Position numbers and translations under genes: made by a program
Shown: in pieces, positions 1 through 8,728 of the stretch
How positions within the stretch are numbered: the stretch's first letter is position 1
How the letters are laid out: the number at the start of each line of letters is the position of its first letter
Origin: Marivita sp.
Lineage (GTDB): Bacteria; Pseudomonadota; Alphaproteobacteria; Rhodobacterales; Rhodobacteraceae
Length of the DNA stretch: 64,000 nt
Assembly (NCBI RefSeq): GCF_020055675.1
Contig: NZ_JAIPUS010000015.1
Coordinates: 1-64,000 of the forward strand
Direction of reading: 5' to 3'
Notes under the pieces: model-generated
What the model was told of the DNA's origin: nothing
The model's database searches: none
The model's input: the letters and a program-made list of their open reading frames with translations, nothing else

Positions 1-133
1 AGTGCGATTCCGAGTGTGGGACGATCCTGTGTCATACCGAATGCTACCGTTGGTTGTTCGGCCCTGTCAACGTTCTCCTGCGCATTATCGGGGCGGAAAC
101 TGTACGGCGCGATTTCCCGCCGATGCGCCTTGT

Positions 134-1507
134 TTAGCAGTTGGGAATGTTCACGGCGAGACCACCAAGAGAGGTCTCCTTGTACTTCTCGTGCATGTCC
201 GCACCGGTCTGACGCATCGTCTCGATGGCCGAATCGAGTGGAACAAAATGATGGCCATCACCCCGCAGGGCGAGGCTGGCCGCCGAGACCGCCTTGATCG
301 CGCCCAGGCCGTTGCGTTCGATACAGGGCACCTGCACAAGCCCTTTGACCGGATCACAGGTCATGCCTAGGTGATGCTCCAGCGCGATCTCGGCAGCGTT
401 CTCGATTTGCTCGGGTGTGCCGCCCAGCACGGCGCACAGGCCCGAAGCGGCCATGGCGCTGGCGCTGCCGACCTCGGCCTGGCAGCCGGCCTCGGCCCCG
501 CTGATCGAGGCATTGAACTTGACCAGCCCGCCGATGGCCGCGGCGGTCAGCAGGAACTCCGGGATGCGCCTGGTCGTGGCCCCCGGCACATGGTCGAGGT
601 AATAGCGGATGGTGGCCGGCACCACGCCTGCGGCCCCGTTGGTCGGGGCGGTCACCACCTGGCCGCCGGCCGCGTTCTCTTCGTTCACCGCCATGGCGTA
701 AACGCTCATCCAGTCGTTGATCGTGTGCGGCGGGCTGAGATTTGTGCCGCGTTCGGCGAGCAACTTGTCATGAATTCCCTTGGCCCGGCGTTTCACGTTC
801 AGACCGCCGGGCAGGATGCCGTCGCTGTGCAATCCGCGATCGATGCAATCGTTCATCACGTCCCAAAGGCGCTGGATCCCCGTCTCCAGATCAGATACCG
901 CGCGGCGAGACAGCTCGTTGGCGCGTTTCATCTCCGCGATTGTCAGGCCAGTGGCCCGGGCCATGTCGAGCATCTCGGTCGCCGATTTGAACGGGTAGGG
1001 AACCGGCGCGCCATCCTCCGTGTCCTTGCCCGCGTCCAGCTCCGCCTGCGTCATCACGAAGCCGCCGCCGATGGAATAATACGTCTCTTGCAGGATGGTG
1101 TCGCCTTGTGCGTCCGTGGCGCTCAGGATCATGCCATTCGCGTGCCCGGGCAAATTCGGGCCAAAATCGAAAGCCAGGTCGCGTTCGGGGTCGAATCGCA
1201 GGGCAGGCAGGCCGTCCGGTGTGACGGTCTTGCTGTCCCTGATGCGGGCGATTGCGGCATCGGCACGGTCGCGGTCGTAGGTGTCGGGGGCAAAGCCTGC
1301 CAGCCCGAGGATCGTGGCGCGGTCGGTGGCGTGGCCAATGCCGGTAAAGGCCAGCGAGCCGTGCAGCGACGCCTTCACACCCGCCGCGCTGAATGGCGCG
1401 GCCCGCAAACGGTCAAGGAAACGGTTGGCGGCGACCATAGGCCCCATCGTGTGCGACGAGGACGGGCCGATCCCGACCTTGAACATGTCGAAGACTGACA
1501 GAAACAT
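134..1507 (-). CDS. sdaA: L-serine ammonia-lyase (iron-sulfur type, single chain)
   Basis: Deaminates L-serine to pyruvate and ammonia in the cytosol with a [4Fe-4S] cluster. The 457-residue product is the one-chain bacterial form, with the beta domain first and the catalytic alpha domain second. The motif [10 protein letters not shown] lies at about residues 13-22. Cysteines at about 342, 384 and 395 fit the three cluster ligands of this family. The last residue is also Cys, matching the C-terminal tail cysteine that enters the active site in the Legionella enzyme. The ATG start at 1507 precedes [19 protein letters not shown], the usual N-terminus. It is divergent from the small ORF and rpiA to its right. 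The 133 bases left of its stop contain nothing I can support. Confidence 0.96.
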   Translation of the reverse strand: MFLSVFDMFKVGIGPSSSHTMGPMVAANRFLDRLRAAPFSAAGVKASLHGSLAFTGIGHATDRATILGLAGFAPDTYDRDRADAAIARIRDSKTVTPDGLPALRFDPERDLAFDFGPNLPGHANGMILSATDAQGDTILQETYYSIGGGFVMTQAELDAGKDTEDGAPVPYPFKSATEMLDMARATGLTIAEMKRANELSRRAVSDLETGIQRLWDVMNDCIDRGLHSDGILPGGLNVKRRAKGIHDKLLAERGTNLSPPHTINDWMSVYAMAVNEENAAGGQVVTAPTNGAAGVVPATIRYYLDHVPGATTRRIPEFLLTAAAIGGLVKFNASISGAEAGCQAEVGSASAMAASGLCAVLGGTPEQIENAAEIALEHHLGMTCDPVKGLVQVPCIERNGLGAIKAVSAASLALRGDGHHFVPLDSAIETMRQTGADMHEKYKETSLGGLAVNIPNC

Positions 1508-1691
1508 TGTGGCGTGTCGCTTTCTTCGGCTGGCGGCGCCGGGCCGCGTGTTTTTTGCGCAGATCTACCCTGTCACTGGCGCATTTGCAGGGATGAAAGC
1601 GGCGGGTGGACGTGAAAAAGCGATGCGCTTAAATCTTTGTTCACCCGGTTTCGGCAAGAGTGGATCATCCAAGCTGCCGAACGGACCGCAT

Positions 1692-1868
1692 ATGACACTT
1701 GTCCTGAACAGAATGGCGTGGGTTGCTGCCGCGCTCACGGTCCTTGCGTGGGCCATGTTGCCGACAATCGTCCGGGCCTACCCGATACTCTTTCCCAAGG
1801 CGCCGGTGGTGGACAGCTCCACGCTGCCGCCGGTCCCCTTTCCCGACGGGGCAAAACCCGAACGATAG
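1692..1868 (+). CDS. Hypothetical small protein with one hydrophobic segment
   Basis: A 58-residue ORF between sdaA and rpiA. I do not recognise a family. It has a short basic start, a hydrophobic stretch at about residues 9-28 that could be a signal peptide or membrane anchor, and a proline-rich tail (VDSSTLPPVPFPDGAKPER). The frame stays open upstream, but that part runs antisense to sdaA and is probably not translated. I chose the ATG at 1692 because it directly precedes the hydrophobic segment; an ATG at 1623 is an alternative. The gap to rpiA is about 125 bp. The membrane or secreted location is inferred from hydrophobicity only, and the ORF may not be real. Confidence 0.35.
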   Translation: MTLVLNRMAWVAAALTVLAWAMLPTIVRAYPILFPKAPVVDSSTLPPVPFPDGAKPER

Positions 1869-1992
1869 CGGTCCGCATCGGGCAATGCTGGCCTTATCTT
1901 GCTGATCCGCTGCATTGGACTTCGGATTCGGTCTCGCCCATCGCGCCGCAACATTCTATAAGGCCTGCGAACCTGCCCAAGGGAGCTGCCAA

Positions 1993-2775
1993 ATGTCCGG
2001 AGAATTGTCGCCCATCGACAAAGCCAAATACACCGCTGCAAAACAGGCGGCGGCCCTGGTCGAGGATGGAATGCGCGTCGGGCTCGGGACCGGATCGACC
2101 GCCGCATGGCTGGTGCGCCACCTGGGCGAACGCGTCCGCGACGAAGGCTTGCGCATCAAGGGTGTGCCGACATCGACGCGCACCGCCGAACTGGCCCGCG
2201 ATGTCGGGATCGAAGTGATCACGCTGGACGAGGCCAAGACGCTCAACCTCACCATTGACGGCGCGGATGAATTTGACGGCAATCTGAACCTGATCAAGGG
2301 AGGCGGTGGCGCGCTTTTGCACGAAAAGATCGTGGCGGCGGCCAGCGAAGAAGTGGTTGTTATCGCTGACGCGGCCAAGCAGGTCGGCACGCTGGGGGCC
2401 TATCCGCTGCCGATCGAGGTGATCCCCTTCGGCTGGACGACGACACAGATGCTGGTTGAGGAATTGTTGGTCTCGGCAGACGTGATGGGCCGCAAGATCA
2501 CGCTTCGCCAAAACGGCGACACGCCGTTCCGCACCGATGAGGGAAACCACATCCTGGACCTGCACCTTGTCCGCATCGGCAATGCCCGTCAGCTTGCCAT
2601 GGCGCTGAACCAGATGCCGGGTGTGGTGGAAAACGGGCTGTTCATTGACCTGTGTGACAAGGTGATCATCGGCTATGGCGATGGACGTGTCGAAACCCGC
2701 GACATCAATGAAGGCACGGTAAGCGAAGATCGCATCAGCTTTGCCGACAGTGACAACCTGTTCTCGGACCTCTGA
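1993..2775 (+). CDS. rpiA: Ribose-5-phosphate isomerase A
   Basis: Interconverts ribose 5-phosphate and ribulose 5-phosphate in the non-oxidative pentose phosphate pathway. The 260-residue protein has the RpiA phosphate-binding motif GLGTGSTAAW (about residues 31-40), the catalytic acidic motif TIDGADEFD and the glycine-rich KGGGGALLHEK. The open frame begins earlier, but the ATG at 1993 is preceded by GGGAG about 8 bases upstream and gives the normal family length. The 232 bases to gor contain no gene I can support. Confidence 0.96.
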   Translation: MSGELSPIDKAKYTAAKQAAALVEDGMRVGLGTGSTAAWLVRHLGERVRDEGLRIKGVPTSTRTAELARDVGIEVITLDEAKTLNLTIDGADEFDGNLNLIKGGGGALLHEKIVAAASEEVVVIADAAKQVGTLGAYPLPIEVIPFGWTTTQMLVEELLVSADVMGRKITLRQNGDTPFRTDEGNHILDLHLVRIGNARQLAMALNQMPGVVENGLFIDLCDKVIIGYGDGRVETRDINEGTVSEDRISFADSDNLFSDL

Positions 2776-3007
2776 CCAGACATCCGGAAGCGGCGCCAGA
2801 GCCGTTGTTCAAAGCGAACGCGCCGGGACCCGGTGGTGCTGCTTCATCGGTGCTGGCGTGTCCGGCATCAGGTCAGCCTCCGGCCGCTCACCAGGCAAAG
2901 AGCGACACGGGCCAGCGGCGAAACCGCGCGATCCCTCTCTGGCATTCTCTGTCGCCTTGTGAAATATCTGCGTCAAATATCTGCCCCGCAGTCTTAAGGA
3001 ACGATAT

Positions 3008-4450
3008 ATGAGCGATTTCGACTATGATCTTTTCGTGATCGGCGGCGGTTCGGGTGGCGTGCGCGCGGCGCGTGTTGCAGCGGGCGAGGCCGGGGCCAAG
3101 GTCGCGCTGGCCGAGGAGGACCGTTACGGCGGCACCTGCGTGATCCGGGGCTGCGTGCCGAAAAAACTCATGGTGTTTGCAAGCGGCTACGGCGACACGA
3201 TCGAAGAAGCGGCGCATTACGGATGGGACGTGTCGGCTGGCGATTTCAACTGGCAGAGTTTTTCCGGCCACCTGAACACCGAGCTTGACCGCCTCGAAGG
3301 TGTCTATCGCAAGCTGCTCGCCGGGTCTGGTGTGACAACCTATGATGCCCGGGCGCGGGTGGCCGACCCGCACACGGTCGAGTTGTCGACCGGTGACACC
3401 GTCACGGCCAAGCACATACTGGTCGCCACGGGTGGACGTCCTGTGCGCCCGGAAATGAAAAATGCCCATCTCGGCATCGTCTCGGACGACATCTTCCATC
3501 TGCCGGAATTGCCGAAATCCATCCTGATCGTCGGCGGCGGGTATATCGCCTGCGAATTCGCCTGTATCCTGAACGGGCTGGGTGTTGAGGTGACGCAATA
3601 CTATCGCGGGGCCCAGATCCTGCGCGGCTTCGATGAAGAGGCGCGCGGCTTGATCGCCGAAGAGATGAGCCAGAAAGGCATCGACATCCATACCGGGACC
3701 AACATCGTCGAAATGTATCGGACCCCGGACGCGGGACAAGACGGCCCGGCCATGCCGATCGAGCCGCGCCAGTTTGGCGGTGACGAGCCCGAGGACGACG
3801 CCAGAGGTGGCCCGATCCGGGTCAAGGCGACAAGCGGCGGGGTGCAGGATTTCGATGCCGTGCTGTTCGCCACCGGGCGGAGGTCCAATACCGATGACAT
3901 GGGGCTGGAAGAGATCGGCGTCACGCTGGGCCGCAACGGCCAGATCGAGGTCGATGCCTACAGCCAGACCAAGGTGCCGTCGATCTATGCGATCGGGGAT
4001 GTGACGGACCGCGTCAACCTGACCCCCGTGGCGATCCGGGAAGGCATGGCTTTCGTGGAGACGGTGTTCAACGGCAACCCGACACCGGTGGATCACACAC
4101 TGATTCCATCCGCGGTGTTTACCCAACCGGAATTCGGCACCGTTGGCCTGACCGAGGAAGCGGCGCGCGATCAGGAGCCGATCGAGGTGTATTGCACGTC
4201 TTTCCGACCGATGCACACCGCATTTGCCGGCAAACCGGCGCGCGTGCTGATGAAACTGGTGGTGAGCGCCGCCACCCGCAAGGTGCTGGGCTGTCACATC
4301 GTCGCGCCCGGGGCCGGGGAAATGATTCAGATGGCGGGAGTCGCCGTCAAAATGGGTGCGACGAAAGAAGACTTCGACCGCACGGTGGCGGTCCATCCGA
4401 CGATGTCGGAAGAGATCGTGACCATGCGCAATCCGACGCGCACGGCTTGA
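3008..4450 (+). CDS. gor: Glutathione-disulfide reductase
   Basis: NADPH-dependent FAD flavoenzyme that keeps glutathione reduced. It has the N-terminal FAD fold (VIGGGSGGVRAAR), the redox-active disulfide motif GGTCVIRGCVPKK, the NADPH-binding IVGGGYIACEFA, the second FAD contact IYAIGDVTDR and the C-terminal catalytic HPTMSEE. At 480 residues it is longer than the usual 450 or so. The excess is an acidic, proline- and glycine-rich insertion at about residues 241-270, after the NADPH-binding unit (DAGQDGP to DDARGGP), probably a surface loop. The start ATG at 3008 follows TAAGGAACG. The absence of a mercuric-reductase or lipoamide-type signature and the SGGVRAAR start support Gor. Confidence 0.94.
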   Translation: MSDFDYDLFVIGGGSGGVRAARVAAGEAGAKVALAEEDRYGGTCVIRGCVPKKLMVFASGYGDTIEEAAHYGWDVSAGDFNWQSFSGHLNTELDRLEGVYRKLLAGSGVTTYDARARVADPHTVELSTGDTVTAKHILVATGGRPVRPEMKNAHLGIVSDDIFHLPELPKSILIVGGGYIACEFACILNGLGVEVTQYYRGAQILRGFDEEARGLIAEEMSQKGIDIHTGTNIVEMYRTPDAGQDGPAMPIEPRQFGGDEPEDDARGGPIRVKATSGGVQDFDAVLFATGRRSNTDDMGLEEIGVTLGRNGQIEVDAYSQTKVPSIYAIGDVTDRVNLTPVAIREGMAFVETVFNGNPTPVDHTLIPSAVFTQPEFGTVGLTEEAARDQEPIEVYCTSFRPMHTAFAGKPARVLMKLVVSAATRKVLGCHIVAPGAGEMIQMAGVAVKMGATKEDFDRTVAVHPTMSEEIVTMRNPTRTA

Positions 4451-4521
4451 ATTTCCGAGCGTCGCGCACAGGTACTGGATAGTATCTAACACGACTAGGG
4501 TTCCGAGAGGGGAAAGACCAG

Positions 4522-5697
4522 ATGGCAGGTAACAGTGGCGGCCCATGGGGCGGCGGCGGACAAAACGGAGGCAACCGTGGCGATGATCGCCCACGCGGCG
4601 GCAACGGGGGTGGGCGTCGTCCCGGCGACGACAATCAGCCACAGATCCCCGAGATAGACGAGCTGATGAAAAAAGGTCAGGAGCGCTTGCGCGTCCTGAT
4701 GGGCGGCCGCGGCGATGGCGGCGGCACCAATGGCACCGGCGGTGGTGGCGGCGATGGCTTCAAGTTCAACCGCAGCACGATTGGCTTGGCCGCACTCGGC
4801 GTCGTGGCGATCTGGGCGTTCTCGAGCTTTTACACCGTGCGTCCGGAAGAACAGTCGGTCGAACTTTTCCTGGGCAAATACTCGTCCACCGGAAATCCCG
4901 GCCTCAACTTTGCGCCTTGGCCGGTCGTGACCGCGGAAGTCGTCAATGTCACGTCCGAGCGGACTGAAAATATCGGCGGCGGTCGCGGTGGTGTCGGCGG
5001 CGATGGGCTGATGTTGACCACGGATGCGAACATCGTGGACATCGACTTCCAGGTGGTCTGGAACATCAATGATCCGGCGAAACTGCTGTTCAACCTGCGC
5101 GATCCGCAGGTGACCGTGCAGGCGGTATCCGAAGCGGTGATGCGCGAGATTATCGCGGCGACCAATCTGGCACCGATTCTCAACCGGGATCGTGGTCTGA
5201 TCGCGGACACGGCGCGTCAGAACATTCAATCCACCCTGGACGAATACGAAAGCGGGATCTCCGTCGTGCGTGTGAACCTCGACAACGCCGACCCGCCCAG
5301 CGAAGTGATCGATGCCTTCCGCGAAGTGCAGGCAGCAGAACAGGAACGGGACCGCTTGCAGCGGCAGGCCGACGCCTACGCGAACCGCGTTCTCGCTGAA
5401 TCGCGCGGGTCCGCCGCACAGATCATCGAAGTGGCCGAGGGCTATCGTGCCCAAGTCGTCAACGAGGCGATCGGTGAAGCCAGCCGCTTCATCGCGGTTG
5501 CCCAGGAATTCAACGAAGCGCCCGAAGTCACGCAGCGGCGCCTCTATCTCGAGACCATCGAGAGAACCCTGGGAGACATCGACAAGATCATGCTTGACGA
5601 GGCCGGTGGCTCTGGTGGTGAAGGGGTGTTGCCCTACTTGCCGCTCAACGAACTGCGCCGGTCCGGCCAGACGACCAGCACAGGAGGGTCGAACTGA
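4522..5697 (+). CDS. hflK: FtsH protease modulator HflK
   Basis: Membrane SPFH/Band-7 protein that assembles with HflC around the FtsH protease and limits its access to membrane substrates. The 391 residues comprise a Gly/Asn/Arg-rich cytoplasmic N-terminus (1-80), one transmembrane helix (about 86-103), the Band-7 domain and a charged helical region rich in Gln, Glu and Arg (about 260-340) typical of SPFH coiled coils. GAGAGGGGAAAG precedes the start. The stop TGA shares one base with the hflC start, so the pair is probably translationally coupled. Confidence 0.96.
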   Translation: MAGNSGGPWGGGGQNGGNRGDDRPRGGNGGGRRPGDDNQPQIPEIDELMKKGQERLRVLMGGRGDGGGTNGTGGGGGDGFKFNRSTIGLAALGVVAIWAFSSFYTVRPEEQSVELFLGKYSSTGNPGLNFAPWPVVTAEVVNVTSERTENIGGGRGGVGGDGLMLTTDANIVDIDFQVVWNINDPAKLLFNLRDPQVTVQAVSEAVMREIIAATNLAPILNRDRGLIADTARQNIQSTLDEYESGISVVRVNLDNADPPSEVIDAFREVQAAEQERDRLQRQADAYANRVLAESRGSAAQIIEVAEGYRAQVVNEAIGEASRFIAVAQEFNEAPEVTQRRLYLETIERTLGDIDKIMLDEAGGSGGEGVLPYLPLNELRRSGQTTSTGGSN

Positions 5698-6734
5698 TGC
5701 GAAAAACTGCTTTCCTTCTTCCCATTGCCGTGATCGCCATCGTCGGCTTTCTGTCGTCTCTGTTCATCGTGGACGAACGCGAAAAGGTTCTGGTGCTGCA
5801 ATTCGGTCAGATCAAGCAGGTGGTCGAAGACCCCGGTCTTGGCTTCAAGGTCCCCGTGATCCAGGAAGTGGTCCGCTATGACGGTCGCATCCTGTCGCTC
5901 GATACCGACACGATCGAGGTCACGCCTTCGGATGACCGTCGCCTCGTTGTCGATGCCTTCACGCGTTACCGGATTTCCGATGTGGTCCAGTTCCGCCAGG
6001 CGGTTGGCATCGGCGGCACCCGCGTTGCCGAAGATCGTCTGTCCTCGGTCCTCAACGCCCAGATCCGCGAGGTGCTGGGCGCCGATCAGGTGACCTCCGA
6101 CACGATCCTTTCACCTCAGCGGCGTGATCTCGCCCTGCGCATCCGCGATCAGGCGCGCACCAGTGCGGCGGGCCTGGGCCTTGAAATCGTTGACGTAAGG
6201 CTCAAGCAGACAAACCTGCCCGAGCAGAACCTGGAAGCCACCTTCGCCCGGATGCGGGCGGAACGGGAACGTGAAGCGGCGGATGAGATTGCCCGCGGTA
6301 ACGAAGCGGCACAGCGGGTACGCGCCGCCGCCGACAGGACCGTGACCGAAACAGTGTCGACCGCGGAACGGGATGCCAATATCACCCGAGGCGAGGCAGA
6401 TGCGGAACGGAACCGCATCTATGCCGAAGCCTATGGCAGCAACCCGGAGTTCTTCTCGTTCTACCGGTCTCTTGCCGCGCTCGAACAGTCGATGAACAAG
6501 GAAAATTCAACCCTCGTTTTCTCGCCTGAAAGCGGATTCCTCGGTCAGATGTTCTCGGCCATTCGGGCCGAAGGTCTGGGCGAGATCGAGGCACAGGATT
6601 TCGACATAGAAAGCCTGCGCGATATGGCACCCGAGGCCACGATCTCGCCCAATCTTCCCGAAGTCGAACGCGAACGGCTCGAGGAAGAGCTCAACGAGAG
6701 CGCGCCGACCGAAGAAGAGGATGTGACGAATTGA
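5697..6734 (+). CDS. hflC: FtsH protease modulator HflC
   Basis: Partner of HflK in the SPFH complex surrounding FtsH. It has 345 residues, an N-terminal transmembrane helix at about 5-24 (LPIAVIAIVGFLSSLFIV), the Band-7 domain, an Arg/Glu/Ala-rich helix with alternating charges (about 180-240) and the conserved FFSFYRSLAALEQS segment. The tail is unusually acidic (SAPTEEEDVTN). The start overlaps the hflK stop by one base after GGAGGG. The end overlaps the next small gene, giving a tight hflK-hflC-DUF2065 operon. Confidence 0.96.
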   Translation: MRKTAFLLPIAVIAIVGFLSSLFIVDEREKVLVLQFGQIKQVVEDPGLGFKVPVIQEVVRYDGRILSLDTDTIEVTPSDDRRLVVDAFTRYRISDVVQFRQAVGIGGTRVAEDRLSSVLNAQIREVLGADQVTSDTILSPQRRDLALRIRDQARTSAAGLGLEIVDVRLKQTNLPEQNLEATFARMRAEREREAADEIARGNEAAQRVRAAADRTVTETVSTAERDANITRGEADAERNRIYAEAYGSNPEFFSFYRSLAALEQSMNKENSTLVFSPESGFLGQMFSAIRAEGLGEIEAQDFDIESLRDMAPEATISPNLPEVERERLEEELNESAPTEEEDVTN

Positions 6735-6922
6735 TTGACCTGCTGGTAACAGGCGTTGCCATGGTGCTGATCATCGAGGGGCTGGCCTATGCGCTGGCCC
6801 CTTCGCTTATCGAACGCATGCTGGAAGCAATGCGCGACGTCCCGCTTGATCTGCGCCGCCTCATCGGCGTCTCCGCAATCGCCGCCGGCACCGCCATGTT
6901 GTGGATATTGCAGGCGCTTTGA
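6731..6922 (+). CDS. DUF2065 family small membrane protein
   Basis: A 63-residue protein with two hydrophobic helices (about 3-22 and 42-62) around a polar linker (IERMLEAMRDVPLDLRRLIG), the layout of DUF2065 (YjeT-like) proteins that usually follow hflC. The start is TTG at 6731, overlapping the last four bases of hflC, which implies translational coupling. The biochemical role is unknown. The conserved position next to hflKC suggests the inner membrane and a link to FtsH regulation, but that is inference from context. Confidence 0.85.
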   Translation: MIDLLVTGVAMVLIIEGLAYALAPSLIERMLEAMRDVPLDLRRLIGVSAIAAGTAMLWILQAL

Positions 6923-7082
6923 CCGGGCGCCTCCGGGCAACTGGATCACGATCAAGTCACATGCGCTTGATCCTTGGCTTTCCTGTTTGCGTGTTGCGAA
7001 TGCGCACCTACATTACATCTGTAAATCGGCTGCGGGTGTCCCCCGTACCCAAGACGCCCGGATAAAGACGAAGGAGCTTCCC

Positions 7083-8552
7083 TTGACCTCACAGGCAAAA
7101 ACACTCGAACGGGATCAGGTCACACCAATACGCATGTTCTGGTTGGCCTCCCTGTCGATGATCCTCATTCTTGCGCAATCCCTGTCTGCGCAAGCCCGCG
7201 AAAGTTTCGCCGAACTTGCTGAAAAGATCAGCCCGTCGGTTGTCAACATCACCACCTCGACAACCGTGGCGGGGCGCACCGGTCCGCAAGGCATCGTGCC
7301 CGAAGGCTCGCCCTTCGAGGATTTCTTCCGCGAATTCCAAGAGCGCAACGGGCCCGGCGACCGGCCGCGGCGCTCCTCCGCGCTTGGTTCGGGCTTCGTG
7401 ATCTCCGAAGACGGCTATATTGTCACCAACAACCACGTCATCGAAATGGCCGATGAGATCACGATCGAATTCTTCGCCGGCGATGAACTCCCCGCCGAAG
7501 TTGTGGGCACCGATCCCAATACCGATATCGCGCTTCTCAAGGTGGAAAGCGACGAGCCGCTGCCCTTTGTCAGCTTCGGCGACAGTGACACCGCGCGCGT
7601 TGGCGACTGGGTCATGGCCATGGGCAACCCGCTGGGGCAGGGCTTTTCCGTCTCCGCCGGGATCGTCTCGGCCCGCAACCGCGCGCTCAGCGGGACCTAT
7701 GACGACTACATCCAGACTGACGCGGCGATCAACCGGGGCAACTCGGGCGGTCCGCTCTTCAACATGGACGGTGACGTCATCGGCGTGAACACCGCGATCC
7801 TGTCACCCAATGGCGGCTCCATCGGCATTGGTTTCTCGATGGCCTCGAACGTGGTCACTCGCGTGGTCGATCAGTTGCAGGAATTCGGCGAAACCCGCCG
7901 CGGCTGGCTCGGTGTGCGCATCCAGGACGTGACAGAAGACGTGGCCGAAGCACTGGGTCTCGCCTCCGCCAAGGGGGCGCTGGTGTCCGATGTCCCCGAA
8001 GGCCCCGCGATGGAAGCAGGCATGCAGGCGGGTGACGTCATCGTCAGCTTTGATGGCCGCGAGGTCGAAGACACCCGTGGGCTGGTTCGCCAGGTGGGCA
8101 ACACCGCTGTCGGCAAATCCGTGCGCGTTGTCGTCAACCGCGATGGCGAGACCCAGACACTGCTGGTGACCCTGGGTCGCCGCGAAGAGGCCGAAAGCGC
8201 TGTGCCCGCCGCGCAGCCCGGCCCGGACGAAGACGCAACGCCCGAAACGATGGACTTGATGGGACTCACGCTGAGCCCGCTGAACTCGGAAATCCGTGAG
8301 CAGCTGGAACTGTCGGACAACGCCAAGGGCCTGGCCGTGATGGACGTGGACGAAACCGCGGAGGCCTACGAAAAGGGCCTGCGCGCCGGCGACGTCATCA
8401 CCGAGGCCGGTCAGGCGCAGGTGCTCTCGGTTGGCGATCTCCAGGACCGGATCGCCGAAGCCCGCGAGGCAGGGCGCAAGTCGATCCTGCTGCTGGTGCG
8501 CCGCGGCGGCGATCCCCGCTTCGTTGCGCTGTCGATCACCGAGTCCGATTGA
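7083..8552 (+). CDS. Do-family periplasmic serine endoprotease (DegP/MucD type)
   Basis: Periplasmic quality-control protease/chaperone. Read from TTG at 7083 it has 489 residues: a basic N-region and hydrophobic signal segment (about 19-36), a trypsin-fold domain with His118 (TNNHVIE), Asp148 (NTDIALLK) and Ser221 (RGNSGGPLF), then two PDZ domains (about 270-370 and 400-485). The TTG lies 6 bases after AAGGAG; an ATG at 7134 would cut the n-region to almost nothing. It sits 160 bp behind hflKC-DUF2065, making one envelope proteostasis locus. A GC-rich stem-loop follows at 8573-8604. The exact orthology (DegP, DegQ or MucD) cannot be fixed from this sequence alone. Confidence 0.94.
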   Translation: MTSQAKTLERDQVTPIRMFWLASLSMILILAQSLSAQARESFAELAEKISPSVVNITTSTTVAGRTGPQGIVPEGSPFEDFFREFQERNGPGDRPRRSSALGSGFVISEDGYIVTNNHVIEMADEITIEFFAGDELPAEVVGTDPNTDIALLKVESDEPLPFVSFGDSDTARVGDWVMAMGNPLGQGFSVSAGIVSARNRALSGTYDDYIQTDAAINRGNSGGPLFNMDGDVIGVNTAILSPNGGSIGIGFSMASNVVTRVVDQLQEFGETRRGWLGVRIQDVTEDVAEALGLASAKGALVSDVPEGPAMEAGMQAGDVIVSFDGREVEDTRGLVRQVGNTAVGKSVRVVVNRDGETQTLLVTLGRREEAESAVPAAQPGPDEDATPETMDLMGLTLSPLNSEIREQLELSDNAKGLAVMDVDETAEAYEKGLRAGDVITEAGQAQVLSVGDLQDRIAEAREAGRKSILLLVRRGGDPRFVALSITESD

Positions 8553-8572
8553 ACCGGACTCATTGAAAATTG

Positions 8573-8604
8573 GCCACCGGGCGCTGTCACGCGCGCCCGG
8601 TGGC
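8573..8604 (+). terminator. Stem-loop after the Do protease gene
   Basis: A perfect 12-bp inverted repeat (GCCACCGGGCGC with GCGCCCGGTGGC) around an 8-base loop, 20 bp after the protease stop. No uninterrupted T-run follows; only a pyrimidine-rich stretch (CCTTCTTTGTTTTCC) about 10 bases later. It is a terminator or an mRNA 3'-end stabiliser. Confidence 0.6.
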
Positions 8605-8643
8605 ACGACCGGTCCTTCTTTGTTTTCCAAATATCCCGGGAGT

Positions 8644-8723
8644 TTGAGGGCAGCGCCCTCAACCGCGCCCCCGGCGCGGCCCTGTCCGGTCACGGAAACG
8701 CCGGATGCGGGGACGCATCCGGC
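8644..8723. repeat. Array of three hairpins between convergent genes
   Basis: Three consecutive inverted repeats fill the 3' side of prpE. They are TTGAGGGC/GCCCTCAA with a 3-base loop (8644-8662), CCGCGCC/GGCGCGG with a 3-base loop (8663-8679), and a 10-bp stem around GGGA (8700-8723) that ends 5 bases from the prpE stop. They probably end or protect the prpE transcript. They are not of the TTCGAA-centred type found at 12.7-17.5 kb. Confidence 0.6.
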
Positions 8724-8728
8724 CCGCC

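Noticed and set aside
2888-4642. A 584-codon minus-strand frame over gor and hflK
   Set aside because: Antisense shadow of gor, whose motifs are unambiguous; no ribosome site and no protein-like composition.
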